A DNA stretch of 64,000 bases, from positions 1 to 64,000 of the forward strand of contig CAVOKN010000009.1 in the NCBI GenBank assembly GCA_963696505.1, read 5' to 3'. The DNA comes from CAVOKN01 sp963696505. Its GTDB lineage: Bacteria > Pseudomonadota > Gammaproteobacteria > Burkholderiales > Rhodocyclaceae. Every line of letters starts with the position of its first letter. Position 1 is the stretch's first letter. The notes below the pieces were generated by a model. That model saw only the letters and a program-made list of their open reading frames with translations, had not been told where the DNA came from and did not search any database. Positions 26,346-34,624 of this stretch are shown here, piece by piece. Position numbers and translations under genes: made by a program.

Positions 26346-27143
26346 TCATTCCGCACGCCGGCGTCCGCCGCCTTGCTGCCGCACCTGCTCGAACAGACAC
26401 ACGGCCGCCGCTGCGGCGACGTTGAGCGATTCGACTCCGCCGGGCATCGGAATCCGTAGCGTCCGCTGTGCGGTCGCGTTTATGGCGGGCGAAAGGCCCC
26501 CACCCTCGCCACCGAACAGCCAGGCAACCGGCCCTGAAAGCTCGGCCTGGAAAAGGGGCTCCGCCGCCCCGACCCCCGTTGCCAGAACCTGCCCTGGATA
26601 ATCCTGCAGCCACCGCGGCACGTCAGCGTGCTCGACGATGCCGAGGCCGAAATGCCCACCCATGGCTGCCCGAAGCACCTTCGGCGACCAAGCCTGGGCG
26701 CAGCCGGTGGTCAGCAGCGCGAGCCTGACGCCGGCCGCGGCCGCGCTGCGCAGGATCGAGCCGACGTTGCCGGCATCCTGAACCGCATCCAGCACCACAC
26801 AGGACGATTCGATGCGGGCGAGCGCTGGCGCAGTCGGTATGTCGATCTCCGCCAGCAGTCCCGTGGGCGTGTTGACGGGCGACGCCGCCCCGAACAACTC
26901 ATCCGGCAGGATCACGGCGGGAATGTCCGGATGGCTGTCGACGACGCGGCGGATCTCTGCGTTCGCCAGGCCAGCTTCGCTGACCACGAGTTGAATCGGG
27001 AACAGCCCCGCCGCCAGGTAGCTCGCCACGAGATGCGGGCCATCGAGCACAGTACGCCCGTGCTTGCGCCGCTCGCGCGCGGAATGGGCCAGCTGGCGCA
27101 GGGCCTTGAAACCGGAATTGTCGGAGGAAGTGACGCGCTTCAT
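26346..27143 (-). CDS. SpoU/TrmH-family RNA 2'-O-ribose methyltransferase
   Basis: 265 residues starting MKRVTSSDNSGFKALRQLA. An N-terminal substrate-binding region (GRTVLDGPHLVASYL) precedes the SPOUT catalytic domain. The three motifs are DAVQDAGNVGSILRSAAAAG, LFGGEGGGLS and IPMPGGVESLNVAAAAAVCLFE, the last forming the knot that binds S-adenosylmethionine. RNA target (23S rRNA or tRNA) is uncertain, though the layout is RlmB/TrmH-like. The start is set by the family N-terminus, since the frame is open well upstream. Confidence 0.88.
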   Translation of the reverse strand: MKRVTSSDNSGFKALRQLAHSARERRKHGRTVLDGPHLVASYLAAGLFPIQLVVSEAGLANAEIRRVVDSHPDIPAVILPDELFGAASPVNTPTGLLAEIDIPTAPALARIESSCVVLDAVQDAGNVGSILRSAAAAGVRLALLTTGCAQAWSPKVLRAAMGGHFGLGIVEHADVPRWLQDYPGQVLATGVGAAEPLFQAELSGPVAWLFGGEGGGLSPAINATAQRTLRIPMPGGVESLNVAAAAAVCLFEQVRQQGGGRRRAE

Positions 27144-27229
27144 GGCGCCGGCATGCGGTCCGCAGTGTCGGGTTGCGATGACATCGACTTGCGCCGCTTT
27201 CCTTCGTAGAATCCGCTGCCGGACATCCA

Positions 27230-27661
27230 ATGGAGAGCAAGTCGGTGCAGCGACATGCCCAATTCCTGCTGGCCTTGCTGGCAGCCCCCCTGATTGCCGC
27301 CTGTGCGACGGGCCGTTCCCCTGGCCCGGACGCGCAGGTCGTCGAGGCCTCGACGCCCGCGGGCACTCCGACCCGCGCGGCAGCGGCGCGCCCGCAACTT
27401 GGTTACGCACTGCCAGCCGGAAGGCATGTCTGCGAACTCGGACATCATGTCAGCCTCCGGCGCACGGCCGGCGACTCCGCCAACCTGGATCTCGAATGGC
27501 AGGGCAAGCGCTACTCCATGACGCGCCACCGCTCTTCCTCCGGCCTGCCGCGCTACGAGAATCAGTCCAGCCACCTGGTCTGGATCGAGCTGCCCTGGAA
27601 GGGCATGCTGCTCGACGGACGCAGCGGCCGGCCCCTGGCCAACGAGTGCAAGCCGGCCTGA
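27230..27661 (+). CDS. MliC-like lipoprotein (lysozyme-inhibitor fold), putative
   Basis: 143 residues. A signal peptide ending in the lipobox LIAACA gives a lipoprotein. A short Pro/Ala linker is followed by about 80 residues with the MliC-type pattern: HVCELGHHVSLRRT, LDLEWQGKRYSMTRH, SGLPRYENQSSHLVWIELPWKGML, and a final Cys in ANECKPA pairing with the first. MliC proteins inhibit c-type lysozyme in the periplasm. The match is by pattern only. It is divergent from the RNA methyltransferase gene. Confidence 0.65.
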   Translation: MESKSVQRHAQFLLALLAAPLIAACATGRSPGPDAQVVEASTPAGTPTRAAAARPQLGYALPAGRHVCELGHHVSLRRTAGDSANLDLEWQGKRYSMTRHRSSSGLPRYENQSSHLVWIELPWKGMLLDGRSGRPLANECKPA

Positions 27662-27671
27662 GCCGGACCCT

Positions 27672-27707
27672 TTGCCAGCATTGCCAGCATTACCAGCCTT
27701 GCCAGCC
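27672..27707. repeat. Tandem 9-bp repeat, four units
   Basis: TTGCCAGCA twice (27672-27680, 27681-27689), then TTACCAGCC (27690-27698) and TTGCCAGCC (27699-27707), with a decayed fifth unit after. It lies between the convergent MliC-like and senA genes. Probably a small minisatellite; copy number may vary. Confidence 0.7.
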
Positions 27708-27726
27708 ATTATCAGCCGCTTCACCG

Positions 27727-29025
27727 TCACAGCGCGCAGGTGCGAAAGCCGCAGAAGATGTCGCTGCGGTCGGGCGTGAAGTAGTTGCGGTAGCCCAGGC
27801 GCGCGATGCGCGGATGGGTGGCGAAGCTGCCGCCCCGCAACACGCGATGCGTGCCGAACCAGGGCTGGGAGTAGTCTTCGTAAGGATCCGCCGAGAAACC
27901 CGGAAAGGGCTGAAAGACGCTGCTGGTCCATTCCCACAGGTTGCCCAGCATCTGGCGGCAGCCCCAGCCGGAGTCGCCGTCGGGACAGGCTGAAACCGGC
28001 AGCGGACTGGCGCCATCGAGATTGGCCCGCTGCGCGTCGAGCGCGGCATTGCCCCAAGGGTTGCGGCGCCTGCGCGCCTCGCCCGGCGCCGTGGCTGCCG
28101 CCCGCATCCACTCGGCCTCGGTGGGAAGCCGCCGGCCCGCCCAGCGGCAATACGCCTCCGCCTCCCAGGCGCTGACGTGCATCGCCGGCAGATCCCTGGC
28201 AAGTGGCTGCCAGCGGCCGAACACCTGCTGCTCCCATCCCTGCGCCGAAAACCGCCAGTAGCGCGGCGTGCGGCGCCCGCACTCCTCCCGCCAGCGCCAG
28301 GCGGCATCGTCCCAGAACTCGCGCCGTCCGTATCCACCCTCCTCCAAGAAGGCCATGAACTCGCCGTTGCTCACGGCGTGGCGGGCGATGCGGAAAGCGG
28401 GCACGGCAAGCTCATGCGCCCACTTTTCGTTGTCGAAGACGAAGCCCTCGTCCCGGCCGGCGCCCAGCGTCACGCTGCCGGCCGGGATCGCCGCGTCGCC
28501 CTCGGCGCCCCCCGACGGGGCCGAGGCACCGGCAGAGTTTTGTGCCAGCGCGTCGCGCAGGCCCCAGGTCTGGCGCATGTAGCGGAAAGCCTCGTTATGC
28601 ATGTCCTGGTGGTAGAGCGACAGCTCGACGTAGTACAGCTCGCCGGGCTCGGCAATGCTGCCGGAATCGAGCTTCTGCAGCACCGCATTGGTCACCCGCG
28701 CCACGTAGGCCAGCGTTTCCTGCACCGGCGGCAGTGGCAGGAACCAGCGTGCCGTGTGGGCGATGCGGGAGGAGTCGTAGAGGGCGTCGGCGTTCGACAG
28801 CAATGGCTCGGCACCGACGCGCCGCAGCACCCAGCGTTCGAGGAACCAGGCGACGTGGCCGGTTTCCCAGAGCGGCGGATTGACCACCGGCAGATAGGGG
28901 CCGATCCACTGGCGCTCGTTGAAATCGCCGACCAGGCGCAGCATCGTGCCATAGCTCTGGCGCAGCGCCGCCGCCAGATCTCGGGGCGTGGCGCGGGAAA
29001 GGGGAAGGTCGTAGGGAGCATTCAC
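27727..29025 (-). CDS. senA: Selenoneine synthase SenA (EgtB-family iron oxygenase, DinB_2 + FGE-sulfatase)
   Basis: 432 residues. The N-terminal DinB-like half carries the probable three-His iron site: His57 in WETGHVAWF and His139/His143 in LYHQDMHNEAF. The C-terminal FGE/C-type-lectin half has ISRHAV-like FRIARHAVSNGEFMAFL, RLPTEAEWMRAA, MLGNLWEWTSSVF and RVLRGGSFATHPR, ending GFRTCAL. EgtB relatives join sulfur to hercynine. Here the divergent neighbour is the SenB-type glycosyltransferase, which defines the selenoneine pathway, so SenA (hercynine plus selenosugar, O2, Fe) is preferred over EgtB. No egtD or senC/selD is in the window, so hercynine and selenophosphate must come from elsewhere. 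Confidence 0.82.
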   Translation of the reverse strand: MNAPYDLPLSRATPRDLAAALRQSYGTMLRLVGDFNERQWIGPYLPVVNPPLWETGHVAWFLERWVLRRVGAEPLLSNADALYDSSRIAHTARWFLPLPPVQETLAYVARVTNAVLQKLDSGSIAEPGELYYVELSLYHQDMHNEAFRYMRQTWGLRDALAQNSAGASAPSGGAEGDAAIPAGSVTLGAGRDEGFVFDNEKWAHELAVPAFRIARHAVSNGEFMAFLEEGGYGRREFWDDAAWRWREECGRRTPRYWRFSAQGWEQQVFGRWQPLARDLPAMHVSAWEAEAYCRWAGRRLPTEAEWMRAAATAPGEARRRRNPWGNAALDAQRANLDGASPLPVSACPDGDSGWGCRQMLGNLWEWTSSVFQPFPGFSADPYEDYSQPWFGTHRVLRGGSFATHPRIARLGYRNYFTPDRSDIFCGFRTCAL

Positions 29026-29044
29026 GATGCGCAGGCGGGTCGGG

Positions 29045-29062
29045 TTAGACTGCCGAGTCTAA
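29045..29062. promoter_or_regulatory. 7-bp perfect palindrome in the 36-bp senA-senB divergent gap
   Basis: TTAGACT (29045-29051), GCCG spacer, AGTCTAA (29056-29062). The right arm's last A is the first base of senB's ATG. The gap between the two start codons is only 36 bases, so the dyad could act as a shared operator or a translation-controlling stem-loop. Confidence 0.5.
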
Positions 29063-30030
29063 TGGCCGCCCGCAGGATTGTCATTGTCACGCCCGCCGCG
29101 CCTGGTTCGCGCAGCGGCAACCGCAATACCGCCGTGCGCTGGAGCCGCATCCTGCGCGGCCTCGGCTTCGACGTGGACATCATGACCGCATGGGACGGGC
29201 GGCCCTGCGAGCTGTTCGTCGCCCTGCACGCGCGGCGCAGCCACGATTCGCTGGCCGCCTTTCGCCGCGCCCATCCCGGCATCTCCACGATCCTCGCCCT
29301 GACCGGCACCGACCTCTACCGCGACATCCGCATCAGCAACGAAGCCAGGGAATCCCTGGCCCTGGCCGATCGCTTCATCGTGCTTCAGGAACTGGGCGAC
29401 CGGGAACTCGACCCCGCGCTGCGTCCGCGTGCGAACGTCATCCACCAGTCCGAGACCGCCCGCCACCCCTGGGCCCCGCCGAAGCGCGTGTTTCGGCTCT
29501 GCGTCCTTGGCCACCTGCGTGAAGAGAAGGATCCCTTTCGCGCCGCGCTGGCGCTCGCGCACCTGCCCGAGCTCCCGCGGCTGCAACTGGTCCAGGCGGG
29601 GAAACCGCTCTCCGACGACATGGAGCGGGAGGCGAGGCGCCTCATGGAGACTGACTCCCGCTATCGATGGATCGGCGAGGTCGCGCACTGGCAGGCGCTG
29701 CGGCTGATGGCCCGCTCCCATGCCATGATCATCAGCTCGCGAATGGAGGGCGGCGCCCACGTCGTGTCGGAAGCCATCGCTCAGGGCGTGCCGGTGATCG
29801 CCTCCGACATCAATGGCAACCGCGGCATGCTCGGCGCCGACTACCCGGGCTACTACCCGGTGGAGGACGAGCGCGCGCTGGCCGCGCTGATCGGGCGCGC
29901 AGCGTCGGATCCTGCGTTCCTGCAGGCGCTGTGCGAAGGGGTGCGCGCGCGGCGGCACCTCATCGACCCGGCGCGGGAAGTCAGTGCCTGGACGACGCTG
30001 CTGGCAGCGCTCGCAGTCGGTCGAACCTGA
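29062..30030 (+). CDS. senB: Selenosugar synthase SenB (TIGR04348-type GT-B glycosyltransferase)
   Basis: 322 residues. It begins MAARRIVIVTPAAPGSRSGNRNTA, the characteristic N-terminus of this glycosyltransferase family, followed by VDIMTAWDG and LFVALHARRS. The C-terminal nucleotide-sugar domain shows LCVLGHLREEKDPFRAALAL, WIGEVAHWQALRLMARSH and SRMEGGAHVVSEAIAQGVPVIAS. SenB makes a selenium-carbon bond from selenophosphate and UDP-sugar, giving the selenosugar used by SenA. The divergent senA start is 36 bases away. No clear ribosome site is present, and the start codon sits in the palindrome. Confidence 0.82.
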   Translation: MAARRIVIVTPAAPGSRSGNRNTAVRWSRILRGLGFDVDIMTAWDGRPCELFVALHARRSHDSLAAFRRAHPGISTILALTGTDLYRDIRISNEARESLALADRFIVLQELGDRELDPALRPRANVIHQSETARHPWAPPKRVFRLCVLGHLREEKDPFRAALALAHLPELPRLQLVQAGKPLSDDMEREARRLMETDSRYRWIGEVAHWQALRLMARSHAMIISSRMEGGAHVVSEAIAQGVPVIASDINGNRGMLGADYPGYYPVEDERALAALIGRAASDPAFLQALCEGVRARRHLIDPAREVSAWTTLLAALAVGRT

Positions 30031-30340
30031 AGGGCTCACGGCGACAGTCGCATCAGCCTTGTGGCAGGCAGCTGCCAGAGCCGACACTTGCCTCGTGTCA
30101 GCGGGCCTTCGGATTCATGTCATGATGTGCTCGCTAGGGGCCTGAGCGTGACGGCGAGCATCTTGGCCACCTTGCAGAGCCTGTCGCCGGGCGGCTCTGT
30201 GGCTGGGTTATGACCAGCCGTCGGCGCAGTGGAATGCACGGGCTCCGTGCTCGTACCAGGGCCCGGCTAACCGCAGGGGCACCTGGCGAATTGCAGCTCG
30301 GCCGGAATTACGATTCGGCGTGACTCGAGGGGGAAGCAGC
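30031..30340. other. Intergenic region, no gene seen
   Basis: No protein-like frame or RNA gene was recognised. A small inverted repeat GGCTGG (30201-30206) / CCAGCC (30214-30219) lies mid-way. The last 20 bases hold a GAGGGGGAAG ribosome site for the citrate synthase gene. The region probably holds its promoter; no clear -35/-10 was found. Confidence 0.4.
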
Positions 30341-31633
30341 ATGGCCGCACCGCAAACGGCGACACTCACGGTCGATGGGGAATCGTTCGAGCTTCCCGTC
30401 CTGGCTGGGACCATGGGGCCAAGGGCGATCGACGTTCGAGCGCTCTACGCCCAGACCGCCAAGTTCACATTCGACCCCGGTTTCATGTCCACCGCGGCCT
30501 GCCAGTCGTCGATCACTTATGTAGATGGAGAGGCAGGCGTGCTGCTTTATCGAGGGTACCCGATAGAGCAACTGATCCGGCAGTGCAACTTCCTGGAAGT
30601 GGCCCACCTGCTGTTGCACGGAGACCTTCCCAACGCGATCCAAAAGGACGAATTCGAAGGCATCATCAAGAGCCAGGCGATGGTGCATGAGCAGTTGGCT
30701 CGGTTCTATTCCGGCTTCCGACGCGATGCGCATCCGATGGCTATCCTCGTCGCCGTGGTCGGCGGGCTGTCTGCCTTCTACCATGAAGCGACGAACTGGT
30801 CGGACGAGGCGCACCGCAACTTCTCGGCCCAAAGCCTGATCGCGAAAATCCCGACGATCGTTGCCATGGCCCACAAGTACGGCCTCGGCGAACCGTTCAT
30901 GCAGCCCCGCAGCGACCTGGATTACGCCGCAAACTTCATGTACATGATGTTTGCTTCACCGTGCGAGCCGTACCAACCGAATTCGTTGCTGGTGCGAGCC
31001 CTCAATCGAATACTGATCGTGCACGCCGACCACGAACAGGGTGCATCAACCTCGACGGTCCGGCTCGCCAGCTCCTCGGGAGCCAATCCATTCGCCTGCG
31101 TCGCCTCGGGCATAGCGTGCCTGTGGGGGCCGACGCACGGCGGCGCGAGCGAGACGGTGCTCGACATGCTCGAGAAGATCGGCTCTACGTCGCGCATCGG
31201 CCACTACATCAACCGCGCCAAGGACAAGCAAGACAGTTTTCGCCTTAGCGGCTTTGGACACCGGGTTTACAAGAACTACGATCCCCGGGCAAAGCTGATG
31301 CGTGAAACCTGTAACGAAGTCCTGGACGAACTCGGACTGCAGGACGATCACCTGTTCAAGCTTGCCTTGGAGCTCGAGCGCATCGCGCTGGAGGATGAAT
31401 ATTTTGTAGGCAGAAAGCTGTACCCCAATGTCGATTTCTATCTGGGCATTCTGCAGCGTGCGCTGGGCATCCCGAAGCCCATGTTCACCGCGATCTTCGC
31501 GATGGCGCGCACGGTAGGCTGGCTGTCGCACTGGAAGGAGATGATCGCGGATCCCAACCTGAAGATCGGCCGCCCGCGACAGCTCTTCGTTGGCGCTCAG
31601 CCTCGCGACGTGGTGCCGTTGAACCAGCGCTAA
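30341..31633 (+). CDS. gltA: Citrate synthase, type II (hexameric, GltA)
   Basis: 430 residues, normal for type II. It has the N-terminal beta domain (TLTVDGESFELPVLAGTMG), the catalytic His regions HADHEQGASTSTVR and GFGHRVYKNYDPRA, GPTHGGASETVLDML, and the catalytic Asp in LYPNVDFYLG. It condenses acetyl-CoA and oxaloacetate. GC content appears lower here than in flanking genes, and the next items are an AraC remnant and a FadD gene. It could therefore be an accessory or transferred copy; whether another gltA exists elsewhere is unknown. The start follows GGGGGAAG. Confidence 0.93.
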   Translation: MAAPQTATLTVDGESFELPVLAGTMGPRAIDVRALYAQTAKFTFDPGFMSTAACQSSITYVDGEAGVLLYRGYPIEQLIRQCNFLEVAHLLLHGDLPNAIQKDEFEGIIKSQAMVHEQLARFYSGFRRDAHPMAILVAVVGGLSAFYHEATNWSDEAHRNFSAQSLIAKIPTIVAMAHKYGLGEPFMQPRSDLDYAANFMYMMFASPCEPYQPNSLLVRALNRILIVHADHEQGASTSTVRLASSSGANPFACVASGIACLWGPTHGGASETVLDMLEKIGSTSRIGHYINRAKDKQDSFRLSGFGHRVYKNYDPRAKLMRETCNEVLDELGLQDDHLFKLALELERIALEDEYFVGRKLYPNVDFYLGILQRALGIPKPMFTAIFAMARTVGWLSHWKEMIADPNLKIGRPRQLFVGAQPRDVVPLNQR

Positions 31634-31672
31634 GGGGCTGCGGAGCAAGCTCGTCCTCGACCGCAGCGAGTA

Positions 31673-32140
31673 TCAGCCGTGCAGCGGGGGGCAGTGTGGC
31701 GCAAACGAATCGGCAATAGCGACCGTCAACATCAGTCGCAGGCACTCGGCGAAGCTGAATCGGACATCCTTGCCGCGAACTTTGTGCGGGATCGAGACCA
31801 GAGAGGTGCGCAACCCGACATAGCGCTCGAACAGCTCGATGACCTGCCTGATCGAGCCGCTGTTCATCGGGGCATAGCCGAGGTTGCCGTGGGCGTTCAC
31901 GAGCAGCCGTTCGCCCACCAGCACCCTCAGAACGGGCGCCCGGTTGTTGCAAGGGCATCCCCGGCGAACCGCGGAGCATGCGAAACGACACGTTGAGCGA
32001 GGCGTCGCCCAGTTGCGCTTCGCTCAGCCGGCTGCGCTCCAACAAGCGCGGCACACCGGCGTCCATGCCGCCCGACTGGTCGGAGATCTGGCGGATGTGG
32101 TGGAACAGTACAACAAAGTCCTGAATGTTCAGGAATAGCA
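31673..32140 (-). pseudogene. Remnant of an AraC-family regulator (N-terminal domain only)
   Basis: On the minus strand, one frame reads LNIQDFVVLFHHIRQISDQ then RLLERSRLSEAQLGDASLNV, as in AraC regulators with an arabinose-binding-type N-terminal domain. After about base 31950 the homologous continuation is in another frame: LVNAHGNLGYAPMNSGSIRQ and VIELFERYVGLRTSLVSIPH. It ends in a stop at 31673 with no helix-turn-helix domain. Missing start, a frame change and loss of the DNA-binding half indicate a decayed gene, probably a former regulator of the flanking fadD. Confidence 0.65.
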
Positions 32141-32146
32141 GGGGGG

Positions 32147-33838
32147 ATGATGGCGACTATGATCTGGCTCAAAAACTATCCTGCCGGCATTCCTGCCGAG
32201 ATCGACCCCGACGGATTTGGGTCCCTCCCGGACTTGCTCGAAAAAACCACCGTCAAGTTTGCCGACAAGCCGGCCTTTCACAACCTCGGCTGCAGCGTGA
32301 GCTATGCCGAGCTGGAACGGTGCTCGCGCGACTTCGCCGCCTTCCTGCAGGGACTGCCGGGCATGGCGAAGGGCGAGCGCGTGGCCATCATGTCCCCGAA
32401 CCTGCTGCAATATCCGGTGGCGCTTTTCGGCATCCTGCGCGCCGGCATGACCGTGGTGAACGTCAATCCACTGTACACGCCGCGCGAGCTGGAGCACCAG
32501 CTGAAGGACTCGGGCGCCCGAGCCATCGTCATTCTCGAAAACTTCGCCAGCGTCCTGCAGCAGGTGCTCGGGAATACATCGGTCAAGCACGTGATCACCA
32601 CCCAGATCGGCGACCTGCTGCCGACGCCGACGCGTTGGATGGTCAATCTGGTCATTAAGTACGTGAAGAAGATGGTGCCGGCGTGGCGCATCGACGGCGC
32701 GGTCGCGTTCCGGTCAGCACTCGCCCGCGGTGCAGCGGCTCCGCTCAAGCCGATCGAGGTGACGAGCAGGGACATCGCTTTCCTGCAATACACCGGCGGG
32801 ACCACCGGCGTCGCGAAGGGTGCGATGCTGACCCACCGCAACATCCTTGCCAACATGGAACAGACCGGCGCGTGGATCTCCGCCAGCTTCGAGGAAGGCA
32901 CAGAGATCGCCATCGCGCCATTGCCCCTCTACCACATCTTCTGCCTTACCGCGACGCTGTCGTTCATGAAGTGGGGCAGCCTGAACGTGCTGATCACCAA
33001 CCCGCGCGATTTGCCCGGCCTGGTCAAGGAACTTGGGCAATGGAAATGGACCATCATGACCGGCGTCAATACGCTGTTCAACGGCCTGTTGAATACGCCC
33101 GGGTTCGACCAACTCGACTTCTCGGCACTCAAGGCAGTGATCGGCGGCGGTGCAGCGGTGCAGAAGCCGGTGGCCGAGCGCTGGCGAAAAGTGACCGGAC
33201 ATTACATTACCGAAGGTTACGGCCTCACTGAGGCCTCGCCCGTCGCTTGCGCCAATCCACTGGGTACGCCTTGGAACGGCACCATCGGCATTCCCTACCC
33301 TTCAACCGACGTGTCAATCCGCGACGACAGCTTCAACGAATTGCCGGTTTGGACCGGCGAAGGCGACATCGAAAAGCACACCGGCGAGATCTGTGTCCGC
33401 GGCCCGCAGGTGATGAAGGGCTACTGGAACAATCCCGCGGAAACTGCCAAGGCAATACAGGACGGCTGGTTGAAGACGGGCGACGTCGGTCATCTGGATG
33501 CCGCGGGCTTTTTCACGATCACCGACCGCAAGAAGGACGTGATCCTGGTGTCCGGATTCAACGTCTATCCGAACGAGATCGAGAGCGTGATCGCGACGCA
33601 TCCGGGAGTGCTCGAATGCGGCGTGGTAGGCGTGCCCGATGAAAGGTCGGGCGAAGCGGTGAAGGTGGTAATCGTAAGGAAGGACCCGAACCTGACGAAG
33701 GAAGCCGTGATCGAACACTGCAAGAAACAGCTTACCGCCTACAAGCTGCCGCGCCACGTGGAATTCCGCGATACCCTGACGAAAACGCCGATCGGGAAGA
33801 TCCTGCGGCGGGATCTGCGCGACGTGCCGAACAGGTAG
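32147..33838 (+). CDS. fadD: Long-chain fatty acid-CoA ligase FadD
   Basis: 563 residues. AMP-forming ligase motifs: YTGGTTGVAKGAMLTH (P-loop), EGYGLTEASPVAC, and the hinge DGWLKTGDVGHLDAAGF plus TDRKKDVILVSGFNVYP. The conserved Lys near the C-terminus is in KTPIGKILRRDLR. It activates fatty acids to acyl-CoA for beta-oxidation or for the lipid-storage genes of this window. The start could be ATG 32147, 32150 or 32159 (MIWLKNYPAGIPAEI, closest to known FadD N-termini); a GGGGGG ribosome site precedes them. Confidence 0.92.
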   Translation: MMATMIWLKNYPAGIPAEIDPDGFGSLPDLLEKTTVKFADKPAFHNLGCSVSYAELERCSRDFAAFLQGLPGMAKGERVAIMSPNLLQYPVALFGILRAGMTVVNVNPLYTPRELEHQLKDSGARAIVILENFASVLQQVLGNTSVKHVITTQIGDLLPTPTRWMVNLVIKYVKKMVPAWRIDGAVAFRSALARGAAAPLKPIEVTSRDIAFLQYTGGTTGVAKGAMLTHRNILANMEQTGAWISASFEEGTEIAIAPLPLYHIFCLTATLSFMKWGSLNVLITNPRDLPGLVKELGQWKWTIMTGVNTLFNGLLNTPGFDQLDFSALKAVIGGGAAVQKPVAERWRKVTGHYITEGYGLTEASPVACANPLGTPWNGTIGIPYPSTDVSIRDDSFNELPVWTGEGDIEKHTGEICVRGPQVMKGYWNNPAETAKAIQDGWLKTGDVGHLDAAGFFTITDRKKDVILVSGFNVYPNEIESVIATHPGVLECGVVGVPDERSGEAVKVVIVRKDPNLTKEAVIEHCKKQLTAYKLPRHVEFRDTLTKTPIGKILRRDLRDVPNR

Positions 33839-34162
33839 CGGCATCCTTTGAACTCGACTGCGTCGCCGGGAAAACGATTTCTGGTCAGCCCTACCCCCTC
33901 TTGCGGCACCCGCATGCTTCAAGATGGGGTTACGCTGAATCTCGTGCATTGCGGATGTGCGAGTGGCTCGTTCGGGGCGGCCGCGACCTCGCGGCTGGGC
34001 GTCCGCAAAGCGGTCAGATGGACACCGTGAGCGTTGCATTGCGAGCGTCCGCAACGATCGAGCGGATAGTCACCGAGCTGCGGTCCGGGAAGGTCCCGTA
34101 CGCGGGCAGCAACGGACGCTGGGACACTGGTACGGCTTACCAGGCCGCAAACTCGACTCGCC
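33839..34162. other. Intergenic region, no convincing gene
   Basis: This lies between convergent fadD and the CopD-like gene. Short frames on the plus strand (for example from 34019) show no family resemblance. No clear terminator hairpin with a T-run was seen. Confidence 0.4.
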
Positions 34163-34624
34163 TCACAAAGTCAGTCCCTTGCCCACGGTGGCAACGGCGA
34201 TGGTGAGCAGGCCCAGCAGGATGTTGACGCCCACCAGTTGGCGGATCTGGTTGAGCGCGGCGCCAGCGGCCGGCCAGTCCTGCGCCGCGACGTGGCGCTT
34301 TAGGCGCTGAAAGGCCACGAAGTAGACGTGGAGGAAGATCGCCATCATCGCCAGGCCGAGGCCGAACATCAGGTGCCAGGTGAGCGGCGCGAACTTGAAG
34401 CCGACCTGCAGGATCATCGCCACGCCGCTCGCCAGGATCAGCCCCGCCGCGGCCCAGACCCAGGGGAAGAAGCGCGAGAACACGCCGACCCACAGCGGCA
34501 GGCGCTGCGCTGGCTGCAACTGGGTGGCGGCCACGGGGCGCAGGCACTGGTGGGCGAAGAACATGCCGCCGACCCAGATCACTACGGACGCGACATGCAG
34601 GAACAGCAGCAGGCCTTTGATCAT
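34163..34624 (-). CDS. CopD/DUF-type four-helix membrane protein
   Basis: 153 residues with four transmembrane helices: LLLFLHVASVVIWVGGMFFA, WVWAAAGLILASGVAMIL, LMFGLGLAMMAIFLHVYFV and LVGVNILLGLLTIAVATVG. His residues near the helix ends (FLHVASVVIWVGG, HLMFGLG) resemble CopD-like or haem-binding small membrane proteins. It overlaps rnhB by 4 bases (ATGA) and is the last gene of the envelope operon. The final codons are the decamer GACTGACTTT. Function unknown. Confidence 0.7.
   Translation of the reverse strand: MIKGLLLFLHVASVVIWVGGMFFAHQCLRPVAATQLQPAQRLPLWVGVFSRFFPWVWAAAGLILASGVAMILQVGFKFAPLTWHLMFGLGLAMMAIFLHVYFVAFQRLKRHVAAQDWPAAGAALNQIRQLVGVNILLGLLTIAVATVGKGLTL
34167..34176 (-). repeat. 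GACTGACTTT decamer, copy 7
   Basis: Last codons (Leu-Thr-Leu) before the CopD-like stop. Confidence 0.9.

Noticed and set aside
33999..34206. Short plus-strand frames in the fadD-CopD gap
   Set aside because: No homology-like pattern, no ribosome site, and they run into the CopD-like gene on the other strand.
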